DNA of 64,000 nucleotides from Puniceibacterium sp. IMCC21224 (GCF_001038505.1 NZ_LDPY01000001.1:124001-188000); one strand, 5' to 3'; shown: positions 1 through 11,504, numbered from the stretch's first letter. Notes: generated by a model not told the origin, from the letters alone. Numbers and translations are program-made.

Positions 1-1
1 C

Positions 2-214
2 GATCCCGATCATTGCGTGGAACTGGGCCTGACCGATGCGTTTGAGACGGCGATCTGCGTGGTCGAATGGCCCGACAGGTTGGCCGCCCTGACCCCCGCA
101 GACGCGCTGGAGATATCGTTCGCCGCGCCGGGCGACGCCGACGACAGCCGCGATCTGCTCTTTACCTGGAGCGCGCCACGATGGGCGGGCATCATCGCGC
201 AGGCCCTCGCATGA
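2..214 (+). CDS. tsaE: tRNA threonylcarbamoyladenosine biosynthesis protein TsaE, C-terminal part
   Basis: This is the 3' end of a gene that begins before the window; the reading frame is open from base 2. The peptide GLTDAFETAICVVEWPDRL matches the conserved end of TsaE, the P-loop ATPase that assists TsaB and TsaD in making N6-threonylcarbamoyladenosine at position 37 of ANN-decoding tRNAs. The Walker A region lies outside the window, so only the C-terminal signature supports the call. Its stop overlaps the next start as ATGA, so it is translationally coupled to the AmgK-like gene. Confidence 0.8.
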   Translation, partial: DPDHCVELGLTDAFETAICVVEWPDRLAALTPADALEISFAAPGDADDSRDLLFTWSAPRWAGIIAQALA

Positions 215-1197
215 TCCAGGACTTTCTGACCATCGTAGGCTGGCAGGATGCACAGCAATTTCCCCTGGCCGGTGACGCCTCATCGCGCCGCTATATCCGT
301 CTGGTCCGCGGCTCGACCCGCGCCATCCTGATGCATGATCCCGAAGGCGATGTAACCCTGTTCGCGCAACTGGCGCGGCATCTGAGCGGCTTGAACCTTA
401 GCGCGCCGCAGGTTTACGCCGAAAATGCCCAGCAAGGTTTGCTGCTGATCGAAGATCTGGGGGACGCGCTTTTCGCCCGGCTCTGCGAACAGCATCCGTC
501 GGATGAAACCCCGCTCTACCTCGCCGCGACCGAGGCGCTGATTGCGCTTCACAGGTATCCCCCGCCTCGAACCCTGCCGATTGCTGATCCCTCGCGTCTG
601 GCGCAGATGACCGATCTTGCCTTTTTGCACTACCTCCCTCGTGCCACCGGACATAGCGACACGGGCGCGCAACAGGCTTGCATCGCCGCGTTTCACAGCG
701 CGCTGAACCGCTATGCCCCCGACACAGATGTCATGATCCTGCGCGATTTTCACGCCGAGAACCTGATTTGGCTGCCCGATCGCAGCGCCACAGCGCGCAC
801 CGGACTGCTCGACTTTCAGGATGCGCTTGCAGGGCACCGCGCCTATGATCTTGCCTCGCTTTTGACGGATGCGCGGCGCGACGTTTCCCCCGACACTGCC
901 GAGGCTGCAATTCGACACTATATTGCCGCAACCGGTATCGCCGAAGAGCCGTTTCGCGCCGCGATCGCCGTACTGGGGGCGCAACGCAATCTGCGCATTC
1001 TTGGCGTCTTTGCCCGCCTTGCCGCGTCCCGTGGAAAACCGCATTATATCGACCTCATCCCGCGCGTGTGGGGGCATCTGATGGCAGACCTGAAACACCC
1101 TGCGCTGCGCGATATTGCGCCGCTGATTGTTGACTGCCTGCCGGAACCGACCGCACCCATTGTAGAAAGACTGAAAACCCCATGCCCGACGCAGTAA
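211..1197 (+). CDS. amgK: N-acetylmuramate/N-acetylglucosamine kinase, AmgK-like phosphotransferase
   Basis: A 328-residue protein of the aminoglycoside-phosphotransferase fold (COG3178). Seen directly: an N-terminal GDASSRRYIRL nucleotide loop, a catalytic segment LRDFHAENLIWL, and a metal-binding segment LLDFQDAL. In Pseudomonas and Caulobacter, AmgK phosphorylates anomeric MurNAc or GlcNAc released by wall turnover, and MurU then uridylylates it. The next gene is MurU-like, which is the strongest support for this specific role over a generic kinase. The ATG at 211 was chosen because it overlaps the tsaE stop; a longer frame extends upstream but would lie inside tsaE. It overlaps murU by 16 bases. 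Confidence 0.82.
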   Translation: MIQDFLTIVGWQDAQQFPLAGDASSRRYIRLVRGSTRAILMHDPEGDVTLFAQLARHLSGLNLSAPQVYAENAQQGLLLIEDLGDALFARLCEQHPSDETPLYLAATEALIALHRYPPPRTLPIADPSRLAQMTDLAFLHYLPRATGHSDTGAQQACIAAFHSALNRYAPDTDVMILRDFHAENLIWLPDRSATARTGLLDFQDALAGHRAYDLASLLTDARRDVSPDTAEAAIRHYIAATGIAEEPFRAAIAVLGAQRNLRILGVFARLAASRGKPHYIDLIPRVWGHLMADLKHPALRDIAPLIVDCLPEPTAPIVERLKTPCPTQ

Positions 1198-1865
1198 TGC
1201 TTTTTGCCGCTGGGTTCGGCACCAGAATGGGTGCGCTGACCGCCAATCAGCCCAAACCGTTGATCCCGGTGGCTGGCGTGCCGCTGATCGACCATGCACT
1301 GGCTTTGACCGACTCCGTTGGCCCGCTGCGCCGGGTTGTGAATACGCACTATCGTAGCAATCAACTGGCGACGCACCTGGCTGGTCGCGACGTTGCCATC
1401 TCGGACGAGCAACCGCAGATTCTGGACACTGGCGGCGGACTACGCGTGGCGCTGCCTCTGCTGCGGGCGGACCCGGTATTTACCCTCAACACCGATGCGG
1501 TGTGGTCCGGGCCCAACCCGCTACGCCTGCTCGCCGATGCCTGGGATCCTGCGCGGATGAAGGCACTTTTGCTCTGTGTTCCCCTGGGCCGCGCGATCGG
1601 GCGCAAAGGCGGCGGTGATTTCGGGTGCTCTGCTGACGGTCAGCTTAGTCGTGGCGGTGATCTGGTCTATACTGGCGCGCAAATCCTGTGCACCGAGGGT
1701 CTGGCGACAATTGCAAAATCCGCGTTTTCCCTGAATGTCGTTTGGAACGACATGGCGACGCGCGGCGAACTGTTTGGTCTGACCTATCCCGGTCGCTGGT
1801 GTGATGTCGGCCATCCCGAAGGTATCGCCATGGCCGAAGCGATGCTGGCCGACGCCGATGTTTGA
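1182..1865 (+). CDS. murU: N-acetylmuramate alpha-1-phosphate uridylyltransferase MurU
   Basis: A 227-residue nucleotidyltransferase. It opens with the sugar-nucleotidyltransferase signature AAGFGTRMG (residues 9-17) followed by QPKPLIPVAGVPLIDHAL, and has the internal LNTDAVWSG segment typical of MurU. The family converts MurNAc-1-phosphate and UTP to UDP-MurNAc, feeding peptidoglycan precursor synthesis without MurA and MurB, which in other bacteria gives intrinsic fosfomycin tolerance. The start lies inside the 3' end of amgK and the stop overlaps the addB start, so it sits mid-operon. A mannose-1-phosphate guanylyltransferase-like role is the alternative if context is ignored. Confidence 0.83.
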   Translation: MPDAVMLFAAGFGTRMGALTANQPKPLIPVAGVPLIDHALALTDSVGPLRRVVNTHYRSNQLATHLAGRDVAISDEQPQILDTGGGLRVALPLLRADPVFTLNTDAVWSGPNPLRLLADAWDPARMKALLLCVPLGRAIGRKGGGDFGCSADGQLSRGGDLVYTGAQILCTEGLATIAKSAFSLNVVWNDMATRGELFGLTYPGRWCDVGHPEGIAMAEAMLADADV

Positions 1866-4791
1866 TCCAACAGACAGCCCACGGGTCTTCGGACTCGCCC
1901 CCGGTATCGACTTTCCGGCCGCCCTGATCGACGGACTGCGCAAACGGTTGGCCGAGCACCCCCCCGAAGCGATGGCGCGGGTCGAACTGATCGTGAACAC
2001 CACACGTATGCGTCGCCGCCTGATATCTTTGTTCGATGCCGGCTCCGCGACGCTGCTGCCGCGCATCCGGTTGCTGACGGATCTCTCTGATCCGGTCAGC
2101 CTGAGCAGCCTGCCCGAACCCGTCTCGCCACTGCGGCGGCGGCTAGAGTTGGTGACACTGATCGCCCGTTTGCTTGAATCACAGCCCGACCTTGCCCCGC
2201 GTTCAGCGCTCTATGATCTGGCTGACAGTCTGGCGGGAGTCATGGACGAGATGCAGATCGAGGCTGTGTCCCCCGCCGCCATCGAGGCACTGGATGTTAG
2301 CGATCAGTCCGGCCACTGGCAACGCGCGCTCAGCTTTCTGCGGATCGTGCAGCGGTATTTTGATACCAGTGATGAGGTGCCGGACAGCACCGCGTTGCAA
2401 AGGATTGTACTGGAACAAAGACTGATTGACTGGAAAACTGCCCCACCGCGTCATCCCGTGATCCTTGCCGGATCAACCGGGTCACGCGGCACCACATTAC
2501 GGCTGATGCAGGCCGTAGCGCGTCTGCCGCAGGGGGCCGTGATCCTGCCCGGTTTCGATTTCGACACACCCCCGGATGTGTGGCAGGAACTGGACAACCC
2601 CTTGACCGGCGAAGACCATCCGCAGTTTCGGTTCGCCCGATTGCTGCAAAATCTGGACCAGTCGCCCAACACAGTGATCCCCTGGACCGACACGCCGCCG
2701 CCCAACGCCGCACGCAACAGGCTGGTGTCGCTGGCGCTGCGCCCCGCCCCGGTCACAGACCAATGGCGCGCCGAGGGGCCGGATCTGCCAATGTTCGACA
2801 CGACCACGGCCGACATTACCCTGATTGACGCCCCGACCCGGCGGGACGAGGCGCTGGCCATCGCGCTGCGTCTGCGCGAAGCCGCCGAAACAGGCGAGAC
2901 AGCGGCGCTGATCACCCCGGACCGAATGCTATCGCGGCAGGTCACGGCTGCGCTGGATCGTTGGGACATCCTGCCCGACGACAGCGCCGGCACGCCGCCG
3001 CAACTGACCCCGCCGGGACGGCTCTTACGGCACATTGCCACGTTGTTTCAGCAGGACTTGACCGCTGAGGCGCTGATCACCCTGCTCAAGCACCCACTGA
3101 CCCACACCGGGACGGGGCGGCGGGACCATCTGCTGTTGACCCGCAAGCTCGAATTGCGGATCCGGCGCGATGGCTGGCCTTATCCCAGCGCTCAACAAAT
3201 CACCGATTGGGGTGCCAGGAACGAAGCCGAAGATTGGGCCGCCTGGATCGTGCAATGTTTTGTCGAGCCCCCGGAACGCACCGCTCTGCAACTCGGCACC
3301 TGGCTGGACAGGCATATCGCACGGGCCGAAACGATTGCCGCCGGCTCTGCTTCGGACGACGCGGGTGAACTATGGGCCCAGCCCGCGGGACGCGAGGTTC
3401 GCAGGCTGGTCGATACCCTGATCACCGAGGCACCCCATGGTGGCACGCTTGAGGCACGTGACTACGCCGATCTGTTCGGTGCTGTTCTGGCGGACGGAGA
3501 GGTGCGCGATCGCGACGCACCGCATCCGCGCATCCTGATCTGGGGCACGCTCGAAGCGCGGGTGATGGGCGCTGATCTGCTGATCCTTGGCGGATTGAAT
3601 GAGGGGAGCTGGCCGGAACTGCCCGGTGCGGACCCCTGGCTGAACCGCCGGATGCGCGCAGATGCGGGTCTGTTGCTGCCTGAACGGCGCATCGGACTGT
3701 CGGCGCATGACTTTCAACAGGCCATTGGCGCGCCCAAGGTCTGGTTGACCCGCGCCGCAAAATCCGACGATGCCGAGACGGTGCCATCGCGATGGTTGAA
3801 CCGGCTGATGAACCTGATGACCGGCCTGCCCGAACGCAATGGTCCCGCGGCCCTGGCCGGGATGAAGGCCCGCGGCGATCACTGGCTGGCACTGGCGCGC
3901 ACTCTTGAGACACCGATCCCTGCGGATCCCGCCCCGCGTCCGTCCCCCGCACCACCCGTCCCGGCCAGACCGATCCAGTTGTCGGTGACCGAGATCAAGC
4001 GCCTGATCCGCGACCCTTATGCGATCTATGCCCGGCATGTGCTGCGTCTGCGCCCGCTCAACCCGTTGCAACGCGCGCCAGACGCGCTGTTGCGCGGCAT
4101 CGTGCTGCACGAGGTGATGGAACAATTCCTGCGCGACATCATGGCCGACCCTGCCCGCCTGCGCACCGACATCCTGACCCGACTAAGCGCAGATATCATC
4201 GCTGAACAGATCCCGTTTCCGGCCATCCGCCATCTCTGGCAGGCTCGGATCACCCGGATTGCCGATTGGTTCGTCACGACCGAACGGACGCGGCAAACGC
4301 TGGCCCAGCCGCATCCCGACAGGTTGGAGGTCAGTGGGCGCGCGATCCTGAACGATCCTGTCTTTACCCTGACGGCCAAGGCGGACCGCATGGACATCGA
4401 CACGCGCGGAAACGCGCATATCTATGACTACAAAACTGGCGCCGCGCCGACCACGCCGCAACAGCGACTGTTTGACAAACAACTGCTGCTCGAAGCCGCG
4501 ATGGTTGAGAATGGCGGCTTTGACGGCATTGGTTCGCGCCATACTGAACGCGCCACATTTCTGTCGCTCAGCGCGTCACCATCGGAAACGCCCGCCCCGC
4601 TGGACGAGGTGACCACAGAACAGGTCTGGGCCGAATTTCAGACCCTGATCAGCATATATGCGACGCAGGAACAGGGCTATACCGCGCGGCGGGCTTTGCT
4701 GTCCGAAAACGACATATCCGATTATGACCATCTGGCGCGCTATGGCGAATGGGAGACGTCTGAGCCCGCCCAGCTAGTGGTGCTGACATGA
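1858..4791 (+). CDS. addB: Double-strand break repair protein AddB
   Basis: A 977-residue protein of the alphaproteobacterial AddB type. The ATG at 1858 gives the family N-terminus MFDPTDSPRVFGLAPG; a start at 1801 would add residues read from inside murU and was rejected. A C-terminal PD-(D/E)XK-type nuclease segment with IYDYKTG is near residue 860. No clear Walker A motif was seen at the N-terminus, where FGLAPGIDFPAAL stands instead. With AddA it forms the helicase-nuclease that resects DNA ends and recognises Chi-like sites. It overlaps murU by 8 bases and addA by 4. Confidence 0.92.
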   Translation: MFDPTDSPRVFGLAPGIDFPAALIDGLRKRLAEHPPEAMARVELIVNTTRMRRRLISLFDAGSATLLPRIRLLTDLSDPVSLSSLPEPVSPLRRRLELVTLIARLLESQPDLAPRSALYDLADSLAGVMDEMQIEAVSPAAIEALDVSDQSGHWQRALSFLRIVQRYFDTSDEVPDSTALQRIVLEQRLIDWKTAPPRHPVILAGSTGSRGTTLRLMQAVARLPQGAVILPGFDFDTPPDVWQELDNPLTGEDHPQFRFARLLQNLDQSPNTVIPWTDTPPPNAARNRLVSLALRPAPVTDQWRAEGPDLPMFDTTTADITLIDAPTRRDEALAIALRLREAAETGETAALITPDRMLSRQVTAALDRWDILPDDSAGTPPQLTPPGRLLRHIATLFQQDLTAEALITLLKHPLTHTGTGRRDHLLLTRKLELRIRRDGWPYPSAQQITDWGARNEAEDWAAWIVQCFVEPPERTALQLGTWLDRHIARAETIAAGSASDDAGELWAQPAGREVRRLVDTLITEAPHGGTLEARDYADLFGAVLADGEVRDRDAPHPRILIWGTLEARVMGADLLILGGLNEGSWPELPGADPWLNRRMRADAGLLLPERRIGLSAHDFQQAIGAPKVWLTRAAKSDDAETVPSRWLNRLMNLMTGLPERNGPAALAGMKARGDHWLALARTLETPIPADPAPRPSPAPPVPARPIQLSVTEIKRLIRDPYAIYARHVLRLRPLNPLQRAPDALLRGIVLHEVMEQFLRDIMADPARLRTDILTRLSADIIAEQIPFPAIRHLWQARITRIADWFVTTERTRQTLAQPHPDRLEVSGRAILNDPVFTLTAKADRMDIDTRGNAHIYDYKTGAAPTTPQQRLFDKQLLLEAAMVENGGFDGIGSRHTERATFLSLSASPSETPAPLDEVTTEQVWAEFQTLISIYATQEQGYTARRALLSENDISDYDHLARYGEWETSEPAQLVVLT

Positions 4792-7700
4792 TCCGAAACG
4801 AGGCCACCGAACGGCAGGTACAGGCCGCCCGCCCGGATCTGTCCACATGGCTTTCAGCCAACGCCGGGTCAGGTAAAACTCGGGTGCTGACCGACCGCGT
4901 GGCGCGATTACTGCTCAACGGGGTGTCGCCCGAACATATCCTGTGCCTGACCTACACCAAGGCCGCCGCGTCCGAGATGCAGAACCGCCTGTTCCGCCGC
5001 TTGGGAAAATGGGCAATGCTGGATGATGCACCGCTGCGGGACGAATTGCGCGAACTTGGGGTCGATACGGTGCCATCGGGGCAGTTTCTGAATCAGGCCC
5101 GCACACTGTTCGCCCGCGCGATTGAGACGCCGGGCGGATTGCGGATTCAGACCATCCATTCGTTCTGTGCGTCACTGTTGCGCCGCTTCCCACTCGAGGC
5201 GCAAGTCAGCCCCCAGTTTCAAGAGATGGAGGATCGCGCGGCGGAACTGATGCGCGCCGAACTGCTTGACCGGATCGCGGACGGTCCGCAGGCGCAGGTG
5301 GTTGCAGATCTGGCCGCGTATCTCACGACGGACGATTTGGAAAAACTGCTGCGCGATCTGGTGCAGAACACAGCCGCTTTCCTGCCCCCACGCGATGATG
5401 CCGCAGTCCGCGCGCTCTATGATCTGCCCCACGGGCTGGACCGTGACAGTCTGCTTGCCGGGGTTTTTCTGGGGGGTGAGGTCGACTTTCTGGCCGAACT
5501 GGTGCCGCATCTGGCTGCCAGCGGACCCAACGATCAGAAAACCGCCGCCAAGCTGGACGCGGTCACTGGCGCGGACATGGCATCGCTGAACCGGCTGGAA
5601 GATGCGCTGCTGTTGAAAACCGGCGAAAACGCCGGACAGGCCAACCTGGCACGCGTCCCGACTAAGGGTGTTCGCAAAGCCGCAGACCATCTGATGCCGC
5701 AGCTCGACGCGCTGATGCTGCGGGTTGAGGCCGCGCGCCCGTTGCGCCTGTCGCAGCAAGCCGCTGATCGGGATATCGCGCTGCACCGCTTTGCCCAAGT
5801 GTTCCTGCCCGCCTATGCCACCGAAAAACAGCGGCGCGGCTGGCTCGACTTTGACGATCTGATCGCCAAGGCCAGCGCCCTGCTGAATGACCGGGCGGTG
5901 GCTGAATGGGTGCTCTACCGGCTTGATGGCGGCATTGACCACATTCTGGTGGACGAGGCGCAGGATACCAGCCCGGTACAATGGCAGGTTATCACCCGTC
6001 TGGCACAGGAATTCACCAGCGGCGACGGCGCCCGCACCGACATCCGCCGCACGATCTTTGTCGTTGGTGATAAAAAGCAGTCGATCTATTCGTTCCAAGG
6101 CGCGGACCCGGACGAATTTGACCGAATGCGCGCCGATTTTGCCGAACGGCTTGCCGCAACCGATGCCCCGCTGTCAAACCTGACGCTCGATTTCAGCTTC
6201 CGCTCGGCCGAGCCGGTGCTGCGGCTGGTAGACAACACGTTTGCCGGGCGCAACGATGCCGGGTTCTCCACCGAACAACAGCACCGCGCGTTTAAATCCG
6301 AGATGCCGGGCCGGGTCGATCTGTGGCCGCTGGTGGAAAAGACGGCTGATGACAAGGACGGGCCGTGGTTCGAGCCGGTCGATCAGGTCGGCCGACAGCA
6401 CCACACCGTTGTTCTGGCCCAGCGTATCGCCCATTTCATGGCCGACAGCATCGGCAAACCCCTGCCCGTGGAACAGGGCCAGACCGGCAGCTACACCGCG
6501 CGACCGATCCACGCCGGCGATTTCCTGATCCTTGTTCGCGGCCGGTCGCGGTTATTCATCGAGATCATCCGCGCTTGCAAACAGGCGGGGCTGCCGATTG
6601 CCGGGGCTGACAGGCTCAAGGTGACGGCGGAACTGGCGGTGCGCGATCTGGGCGCGCTGCTGTCAGTTCTGGACACACCTGAGGATGATCTGGCGCTGGC
6701 CACCGCGCTGCGGTCTCCACTGTTTGGTCTGAGCGAGCAACAGCTTTTTGACCTCGCGCATCGCCGCACCGCGCCTTACCTCTGGATCGCGCTGCGCGAG
6801 CGGCGGGACGAATTTCCGCAGGCCATGGCGATACTCGATGATCTGGGCGCCAAGGCCGACTTTCTGCGGCCCTACGACCTGATCGAACGCATCCTGACCC
6901 GGCACAACGGCCGCAAACGGCTGCTGGGACGGCTGGGGGAAGAGGCCGAAGACGGGATCAACGCGTTGCTGCAACAGGCACTGGCATTCGAACAATCCGC
7001 AGTGCCGTCGCTGACCGGCTTTTTGCAATGGATGCAGAGTGACGATCTTGAGATCAAGCGCGCCGCGGACAGTGCCGGGGAACGCGTCCGGGTGATGACA
7101 GTGCATGGTGCCAAGGGGCTGGAAGCGCCCATCGTCATCCTGCCCGACTGCGCCCAGCCGAACACGACGCTGCGTGGCAATCTTTTGCGCCACGGCGCTG
7201 ACGCCGTGTGGAAACAAACCTCGGATCAGATGCCTCCGCTGCACGACAGCCTGTCCATCACGGCGAAAGAGGCCGAAGCGCGCGAACGTGACCGGCTGCT
7301 ATATGTGGCTCTGACGCGCGCCGAAAGCTGGCTGATCGTGGCGGCGGCGGGTGATTTGGGCAAAAAGGGCGAGGCTTGGTACGATAAGGTGTCCGAAGGG
7401 ATGCGCCGTTCGGGAGCCGCACCGCATCCCTACGATTTCGGCGACCTTGGTGGTGGCGACGGTCTGGTTCTGGGTCAGACCGACTGGTCCGTCCTGGACC
7501 TTGAGATCCCTGATACCGTGCAACGTCGAACCGTTGACCTGCCACCGCAATTCTCCCGCCCAGCGCCAGAGCCGCAGCTGCCCGCCCCAACACTCAGCCC
7601 GTCGGACCTGGGCGGGCCCAAGGCGCTGCCCGGCATGGACGGCCTGAGCGAGGAAGCCGCCAAGCGACGCGGCACCCTGATTCACGCCCTGTTGGAGCAC

Positions 7701-8171
7701 CTGCCCGCCATTGACCCGCGCAAGCGCCCGGAAATCGGGCCGCTGATCCTGTCGCGGTTGGACAAGAGCACAACAAACGACGAAGCGCAGGCGCTGACAG
7801 CCGGTGCCATACGTCTGTTGGACCTGCCCGACCTCGCGCCGTTCTTCGCGCCTGAAACTCTGGCCGAAGTGCAGCTGACTGCCGCAATTCCCGAAATGGA
7901 AACGCGGCTTTCTGGGGTGATCGACCGGCTGATCGTGACCGATACACAGGTCACGGCCGTCGATTTCAAAACCAACCACACAGTGCCGGCAACGCCCCAG
8001 GCCTGCCCGGACGGGTTGTTGCGTCAGTTGGGGGCCTATGCCGCGATTCTGGCGCAAATCTATCCCGAACGCGCGATCGAGGTTGGCATCCTCTGGACCG
8101 AAACCGCCCACTACATGCCGATGCCTGCCGCGCTGATCACACAAGCGCTTGATCGTGCGGGCATGCCTTGA
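4788..8171 (+). CDS. addA: Double-strand break repair helicase-nuclease AddA
   Basis: An 1127-residue UvrD-family (SF1) helicase with a C-terminal RecB-type nuclease. Walker A ANAGSGKT is at residues 24-31, the Walker B/DEAQD segment is [13 protein letters not shown], motif III resembles [16 protein letters not shown], and motif V-VI contains [19 protein letters not shown] nuclease segment AVDFKTN is near residue 1060. It forms the AddAB complex with the upstream gene, coupled through an ATGA overlap. The product generates 3' single strands for RecA loading. Length and motif order are normal for the family. Confidence 0.95.
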   Translation: MIRNEATERQVQAARPDLSTWLSANAGSGKTRVLTDRVARLLLNGVSPEHILCLTYTKAAASEMQNRLFRRLGKWAMLDDAPLRDELRELGVDTVPSGQFLNQARTLFARAIETPGGLRIQTIHSFCASLLRRFPLEAQVSPQFQEMEDRAAELMRAELLDRIADGPQAQVVADLAAYLTTDDLEKLLRDLVQNTAAFLPPRDDAAVRALYDLPHGLDRDSLLAGVFLGGEVDFLAELVPHLAASGPNDQKTAAKLDAVTGADMASLNRLEDALLLKTGENAGQANLARVPTKGVRKAADHLMPQLDALMLRVEAARPLRLSQQAADRDIALHRFAQVFLPAYATEKQRRGWLDFDDLIAKASALLNDRAVAEWVLYRLDGGIDHILVDEAQDTSPVQWQVITRLAQEFTSGDGARTDIRRTIFVVGDKKQSIYSFQGADPDEFDRMRADFAERLAATDAPLSNLTLDFSFRSAEPVLRLVDNTFAGRNDAGFSTEQQHRAFKSEMPGRVDLWPLVEKTADDKDGPWFEPVDQVGRQHHTVVLAQRIAHFMADSIGKPLPVEQGQTGSYTARPIHAGDFLILVRGRSRLFIEIIRACKQAGLPIAGADRLKVTAELAVRDLGALLSVLDTPEDDLALATALRSPLFGLSEQQLFDLAHRRTAPYLWIALRERRDEFPQAMAILDDLGAKADFLRPYDLIERILTRHNGRKRLLGRLGEEAEDGINALLQQALAFEQSAVPSLTGFLQWMQSDDLEIKRAADSAGERVRVMTVHGAKGLEAPIVILPDCAQPNTTLRGNLLRHGADAVWKQTSDQMPPLHDSLSITAKEAEARERDRLLYVALTRAESWLIVAAAGDLGKKGEAWYDKVSEGMRRSGAAPHPYDFGDLGGGDGLVLGQTDWSVLDLEIPDTVQRRTVDLPPQFSRPAPEPQLPAPTLSPSDLGGPKALPGMDGLSEEAAKRRGTLIHALLEHLPAIDPRKRPEIGPLILSRLDKSTTNDEAQALTAGAIRLLDLPDLAPFFAPETLAEVQLTAAIPEMETRLSGVIDRLIVTDTQVTAVDFKTNHTVPATPQACPDGLLRQLGAYAAILAQIYPERAIEVGILWTETAHYMPMPAALITQALDRAGMP

Positions 8172-8254
8172 CGTTGCCGGTGCGGGTCCATACTTTCACT
8201 ACCAGACAAGCGGGGGTGCTGGACCCCCATTCCCAAGCTGCTAGGAGAAAGCCG

Positions 8255-8575
8255 ATGGCAACCGTCGCTGTGACCGACGCCACTTTTGACGACGAAGTAA
8301 AAAACTCCGCCGTTCCTGTTATTGTGGATTTCTGGGCCGAATGGTGCGGGCCGTGCAAACAGATCGGCCCGGCTCTGGAAGAGTTGGCCGCTGAATACGG
8401 CGACAAGATCAAAGTCGCCAAGGTCGATGTCGACAGCAACCCCAATTCCGCCGCGGCCATGGGCGTGCGCGGCATACCGGCGCTGTTCATCTTTAAGGAC
8501 GGTCAGGTGATTTCGAACCGTGCCGGCGCAGCCCCCAAGGCGGCGCTCAAAGGCTGGATCGAAGACTCAATCTGA
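8255..8575 (+). CDS. trxA: Thioredoxin
   Basis: A 106-residue thioredoxin with the active site WCGPC (Cys31, Cys34) within [16 protein letters not shown] and the cis-proline segment GIPALFIF. It is the cytosolic disulfide reductant. The ATG at 8255 has an AGGAG ribosome site about 7 bases upstream and gives the normal thioredoxin length; a longer in-frame start at 8168 would add 29 unconserved residues. It follows addA by 83 bases in the same direction and is followed by a strong terminator. Confidence 0.96.
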   Translation: MATVAVTDATFDDEVKNSAVPVIVDFWAEWCGPCKQIGPALEELAAEYGDKIKVAKVDVDSNPNSAAAMGVRGIPALFIFKDGQVISNRAGAAPKAALKGWIEDSI

Positions 8576-8598
8576 ACCTCGTCTCAGACTCAGATCCC

Positions 8599-8630
8599 AA
8601 AGGGCCCGCGCAGCACGCGGGCCCTTTTTC
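8599..8630 (+). terminator. Rho-independent terminator after trxA
   Basis: A 12-bp perfect stem AAAGGGCCCGCG / CGCGGGCCCTTT around the loop CAGCA is followed by a short T run. It ends the tsaE-amgK-murU-addB-addA-trxA unit. Between it and the clpB terminator (about 8631-8842) roughly 210 bases hold no gene, repeat or promoter that I could support. Confidence 0.9.
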
Positions 8631-8840
8631 GTTTGTCATGGCTCTGTTGGTGGCATGGATGCCGGAATAAACGGCGTTTGCGTTCGCTGCGTTGCGTTGC
8701 CCAGGGCACATACATGCGAATAGACCGATTGCCGGACAAGAGACCGGCAGACACGGTGGTGTATCTGAGGGTGAAATAGCGTGTTCGCGCGCCATCGCAG
8801 GCAAATATGGTCACCCGGATCCAGTGGCGGCGAAGGAATG

Positions 8841-8870
8841 CCAAAAAGGCCCGCCGATCTGGCGGGCCTT
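8841..8870 (-). terminator. Rho-independent terminator after clpB
   Basis: Read on the minus strand, the stem AAGGCCCGCC / GGCGGGCCTT with a 5-base loop is followed by TTT. It begins 19 bases past the clpB stop and faces the trxA terminator in this convergent gap. Confidence 0.85.
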
Positions 8871-8888
8871 GGCTATGCGCCGCTGACG

Positions 8889-11504
8889 CTAATGGACGAC
8901 GGCATTGTCTGGTCTGGGTCGATTCGACGCCGCCACCCGGTCGCCAATGATCAGCCCGTCGCTGCCCGCCGTGACCGGGATCAGGTCACCATCAGCGACA
9001 TCACCGGCCAGCAGCATCTCAGCCAGCGGATCCTGCAACGCACGCTGAATCACCCGTTTCAATGGCCGTGCCCCAAACACCGGATCATAGCCTTCATCGG
9101 CCAGCCACTTTCGTGCCCCGTCGTCCAGCTTAAGCCCGATCTTGCGCGCGGCAAGACGTTTCAACAGGCGTCGCATCTGGATTTCGACAATCCCGGCCAT
9201 GTCCTGACGTGCAAGCCGGTCAAAGATGATGGTTTCATCCAAACGGTTCAGGAACTCGGGCCGGAAATGCGCCCGCACTGCATCCATTACATCGCGCCGC
9301 GCATCTGACGGGTCAGCCCCGTCCGGCATCATGCTGAGGGCCTGTGCCCCAAGGTTCGAAGTCAGCACAATCAGCGTCTGCTTGAAATCGACTGTGCGCC
9401 CCTGACCATCAGTCAGCACACCATCGTCCAGAACCTGCAACAGCACGTTGAACACATCCGGATGCGCCTTTTCGACCTCGTCGAACAGGATCACCTGATA
9501 GGGACGCCGCCGCACCGCTTCGGTCAGTACACCGCCTTCTTCATAGCCGACGTACCCCGGAGGGGCACCGATCAGACGCGCAACGCTGTGCTTTTCCATA
9601 AATTCGCTCATGTCGACGCGCACCATCGCGTTGTCATCATCGAACAGGAACTCGGCCACAGCCTTGGTCAGCTCGGTTTTACCAACGCCAGTCGGTCCAA
9701 GGAACAGGAACGAGCCCAGCGGCCGGTTCTCGTCATTCAGACCGGCCCGCGCACGGCGCACGGCATTGGCCACCGCCCGCACGGCTGCATTCTGACCGAC
9801 AACCCGTTTATGCAGGCCGTCTTCCATCCGCAGCAGTTTTTCGCGCTCGCCTTCCAGCATCCGACTGGTGGGAATGCCGGTCCAGCGTTCCACGACCTGG
9901 GCAATCTGCTCGGGCCACACCGCTTCTTCGACCATCATGTCGCCTTCGGCGCTTTCGGCCTCGCCCAACTGTTTCTCAAGCTGCGGGATGACGCCGTAAG
10001 ACAGCTCTCCGGCCTTGGCCAAATTGCCCTCGCGCTTGGCGATCTCCAACTCGGCGCGGGCATGATCGAGCTGTTCTTTCAGCTCGCGCGCGGCACCCAG
10101 CTTGTCACGCTCGGCCTGCCACTTGGCGGTCATCTCAGACGCGCGTTCCTGCAACTCGGCCAGCTCTTTCTGAAGCGTCTCAAGCCGGTCCTTACTGGCC
10201 TGATCATCCTCTTTCTTCAGCGCCTCCTGCTCGATCTGCATCTGCAGGATGTTACGGTCGAGCTGATCCAGCTCTTCGGGCTTGCTGTCCACTTCCATGC
10301 GCAAACGCGACGCCGCCTCGTCCATCAGGTCAATGGCCTTGTCCGGCAGGAAGCGGTCGGTGATATAGCGGTGCGACAACGTCGCCGCCGCCACCAGTGC
10401 CGAGTCCGAGATCCGTACCCCGTGATGCAGCTCGTACTTTTCCTTGATGCCGCGCAGGATCGAAATCGTATCCTCGACCGTCGGCTCGTTGACCATCACA
10501 GGCTGGAATCGACGGGCCAGCGCCGCATCCTTTTCCACATGCTTGCGATATTCGTCCAGCGTGGTGGCCCCGACGCAATGCAATTCGCCCCGCGCCAGCG
10601 CCGGTTTCAACAGGTTCGACGCATCCATCGCGCCGTCTGCCTTGCCCGCGCCGACCAGCGTGTGCATCTCGTCGATGAACAGGATGATTTCGCCTGCGGC
10701 TTCGGTCACTTCGGTCAGGATCGCCTTGAGCCGTTCCTCGAACTCACCGCGATACTTTGCCCCGGCGATCAACGACCCCATGTCGAGCGCCATCAGGCGT
10801 TTGTTGCGCAACGACTCAGGCACGTCACCGCTGATGATGCGCAGCGCCAGCCCCTCGGCAATCGCCGTCTTGCCAACGCCCGGTTCACCAATCAGCACCG
10901 GGTTGTTCTTGGTCCTGCGGCTCAGAACCTGCATGGTGCGACGGATTTCTTCGTCGCGGCCAATGATCGGGTCGATCTTGCCCTCTTCGGCGGCTTGCGT
11001 CAGATCGCGCGCATATTTCTTGAGCGCGTCATACCCCTCTTCGGCCGACGCCGAATCTGCCGTGCGCCCCTTGCGGATATCGTTCACCGCCTCGTTCAGC
11101 TTTTGCGGCGTGACAGCACCAGCCTCAAGCGCATCCTTGGCAGGGGATTTGACCATGCCCAGCGCCATCAGAATCCGCTCGACCGGGACAAAGGAATCGC
11201 CGGCCTTTTTGGCGATTTTCTCGGCCTCGTCCAGAACTTTGCCGGTTGCGCTGTCCAGATAGACCTGACCCGCGTCGCCGCTGACCTTGGGGATCTTGTT
11301 CAGCGCCACTTCGACCGCCTGCGCCACGCGCTGCGGCGCACCGCCCGCGCGGGAAATCAGGTTGCTGGCCAGCCCCTGATCGTCGTCCAGAAGTGCCTTG
11401 AGGATGTGTTCGGGGGCCAGCCTTTGGTGGCTTTCCCGCATCGCGATGGTTTGCGCCGCCTGAATGAACCCACGCGACCGCTCCGTGAACTTTTCTAAGT
11501 TCAT
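8889..11504 (-). CDS. clpB: ATP-dependent chaperone ClpB
   Basis: An 871-residue Hsp100 disaggregase. It has the Clp N-domain ([17 protein letters not shown]), first AAA+ Walker [15 protein letters not shown], a glutamine- and glutamate-rich coiled-coil middle domain near residues 400-530, and second Walker [17 protein letters not shown]. The middle domain separates ClpB from ClpA. It works with DnaK to dissolve aggregates after heat stress. The ATG at 11504 is preceded by AAGGAG; an upstream start at 11543 would add 13 unconserved residues. A sigma-32-type promoter lies about 80 bases upstream. The gene is monocistronic, between two opposed units. Confidence 0.97.
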   Translation of the reverse strand: MNLEKFTERSRGFIQAAQTIAMRESHQRLAPEHILKALLDDDQGLASNLISRAGGAPQRVAQAVEVALNKIPKVSGDAGQVYLDSATGKVLDEAEKIAKKAGDSFVPVERILMALGMVKSPAKDALEAGAVTPQKLNEAVNDIRKGRTADSASAEEGYDALKKYARDLTQAAEEGKIDPIIGRDEEIRRTMQVLSRRTKNNPVLIGEPGVGKTAIAEGLALRIISGDVPESLRNKRLMALDMGSLIAGAKYRGEFEERLKAILTEVTEAAGEIILFIDEMHTLVGAGKADGAMDASNLLKPALARGELHCVGATTLDEYRKHVEKDAALARRFQPVMVNEPTVEDTISILRGIKEKYELHHGVRISDSALVAAATLSHRYITDRFLPDKAIDLMDEAASRLRMEVDSKPEELDQLDRNILQMQIEQEALKKEDDQASKDRLETLQKELAELQERASEMTAKWQAERDKLGAARELKEQLDHARAELEIAKREGNLAKAGELSYGVIPQLEKQLGEAESAEGDMMVEEAVWPEQIAQVVERWTGIPTSRMLEGEREKLLRMEDGLHKRVVGQNAAVRAVANAVRRARAGLNDENRPLGSFLFLGPTGVGKTELTKAVAEFLFDDDNAMVRVDMSEFMEKHSVARLIGAPPGYVGYEEGGVLTEAVRRRPYQVILFDEVEKAHPDVFNVLLQVLDDGVLTDGQGRTVDFKQTLIVLTSNLGAQALSMMPDGADPSDARRDVMDAVRAHFRPEFLNRLDETIIFDRLARQDMAGIVEIQMRRLLKRLAARKIGLKLDDGARKWLADEGYDPVFGARPLKRVIQRALQDPLAEMLLAGDVADGDLIPVTAGSDGLIIGDRVAASNRPRPDNAVVH

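Noticed and set aside
280..1299. Long open frame antisense to amgK and murU
   Set aside because: It is a shadow of strongly conserved genes in GC-rich DNA, with no protein-like motifs.
9462..11498. Very long open frame (678 codons) antisense to clpB
   Set aside because: The codon pattern is the mirror of clpB and the translation is low in plausible structure, so it is treated as a shadow frame.
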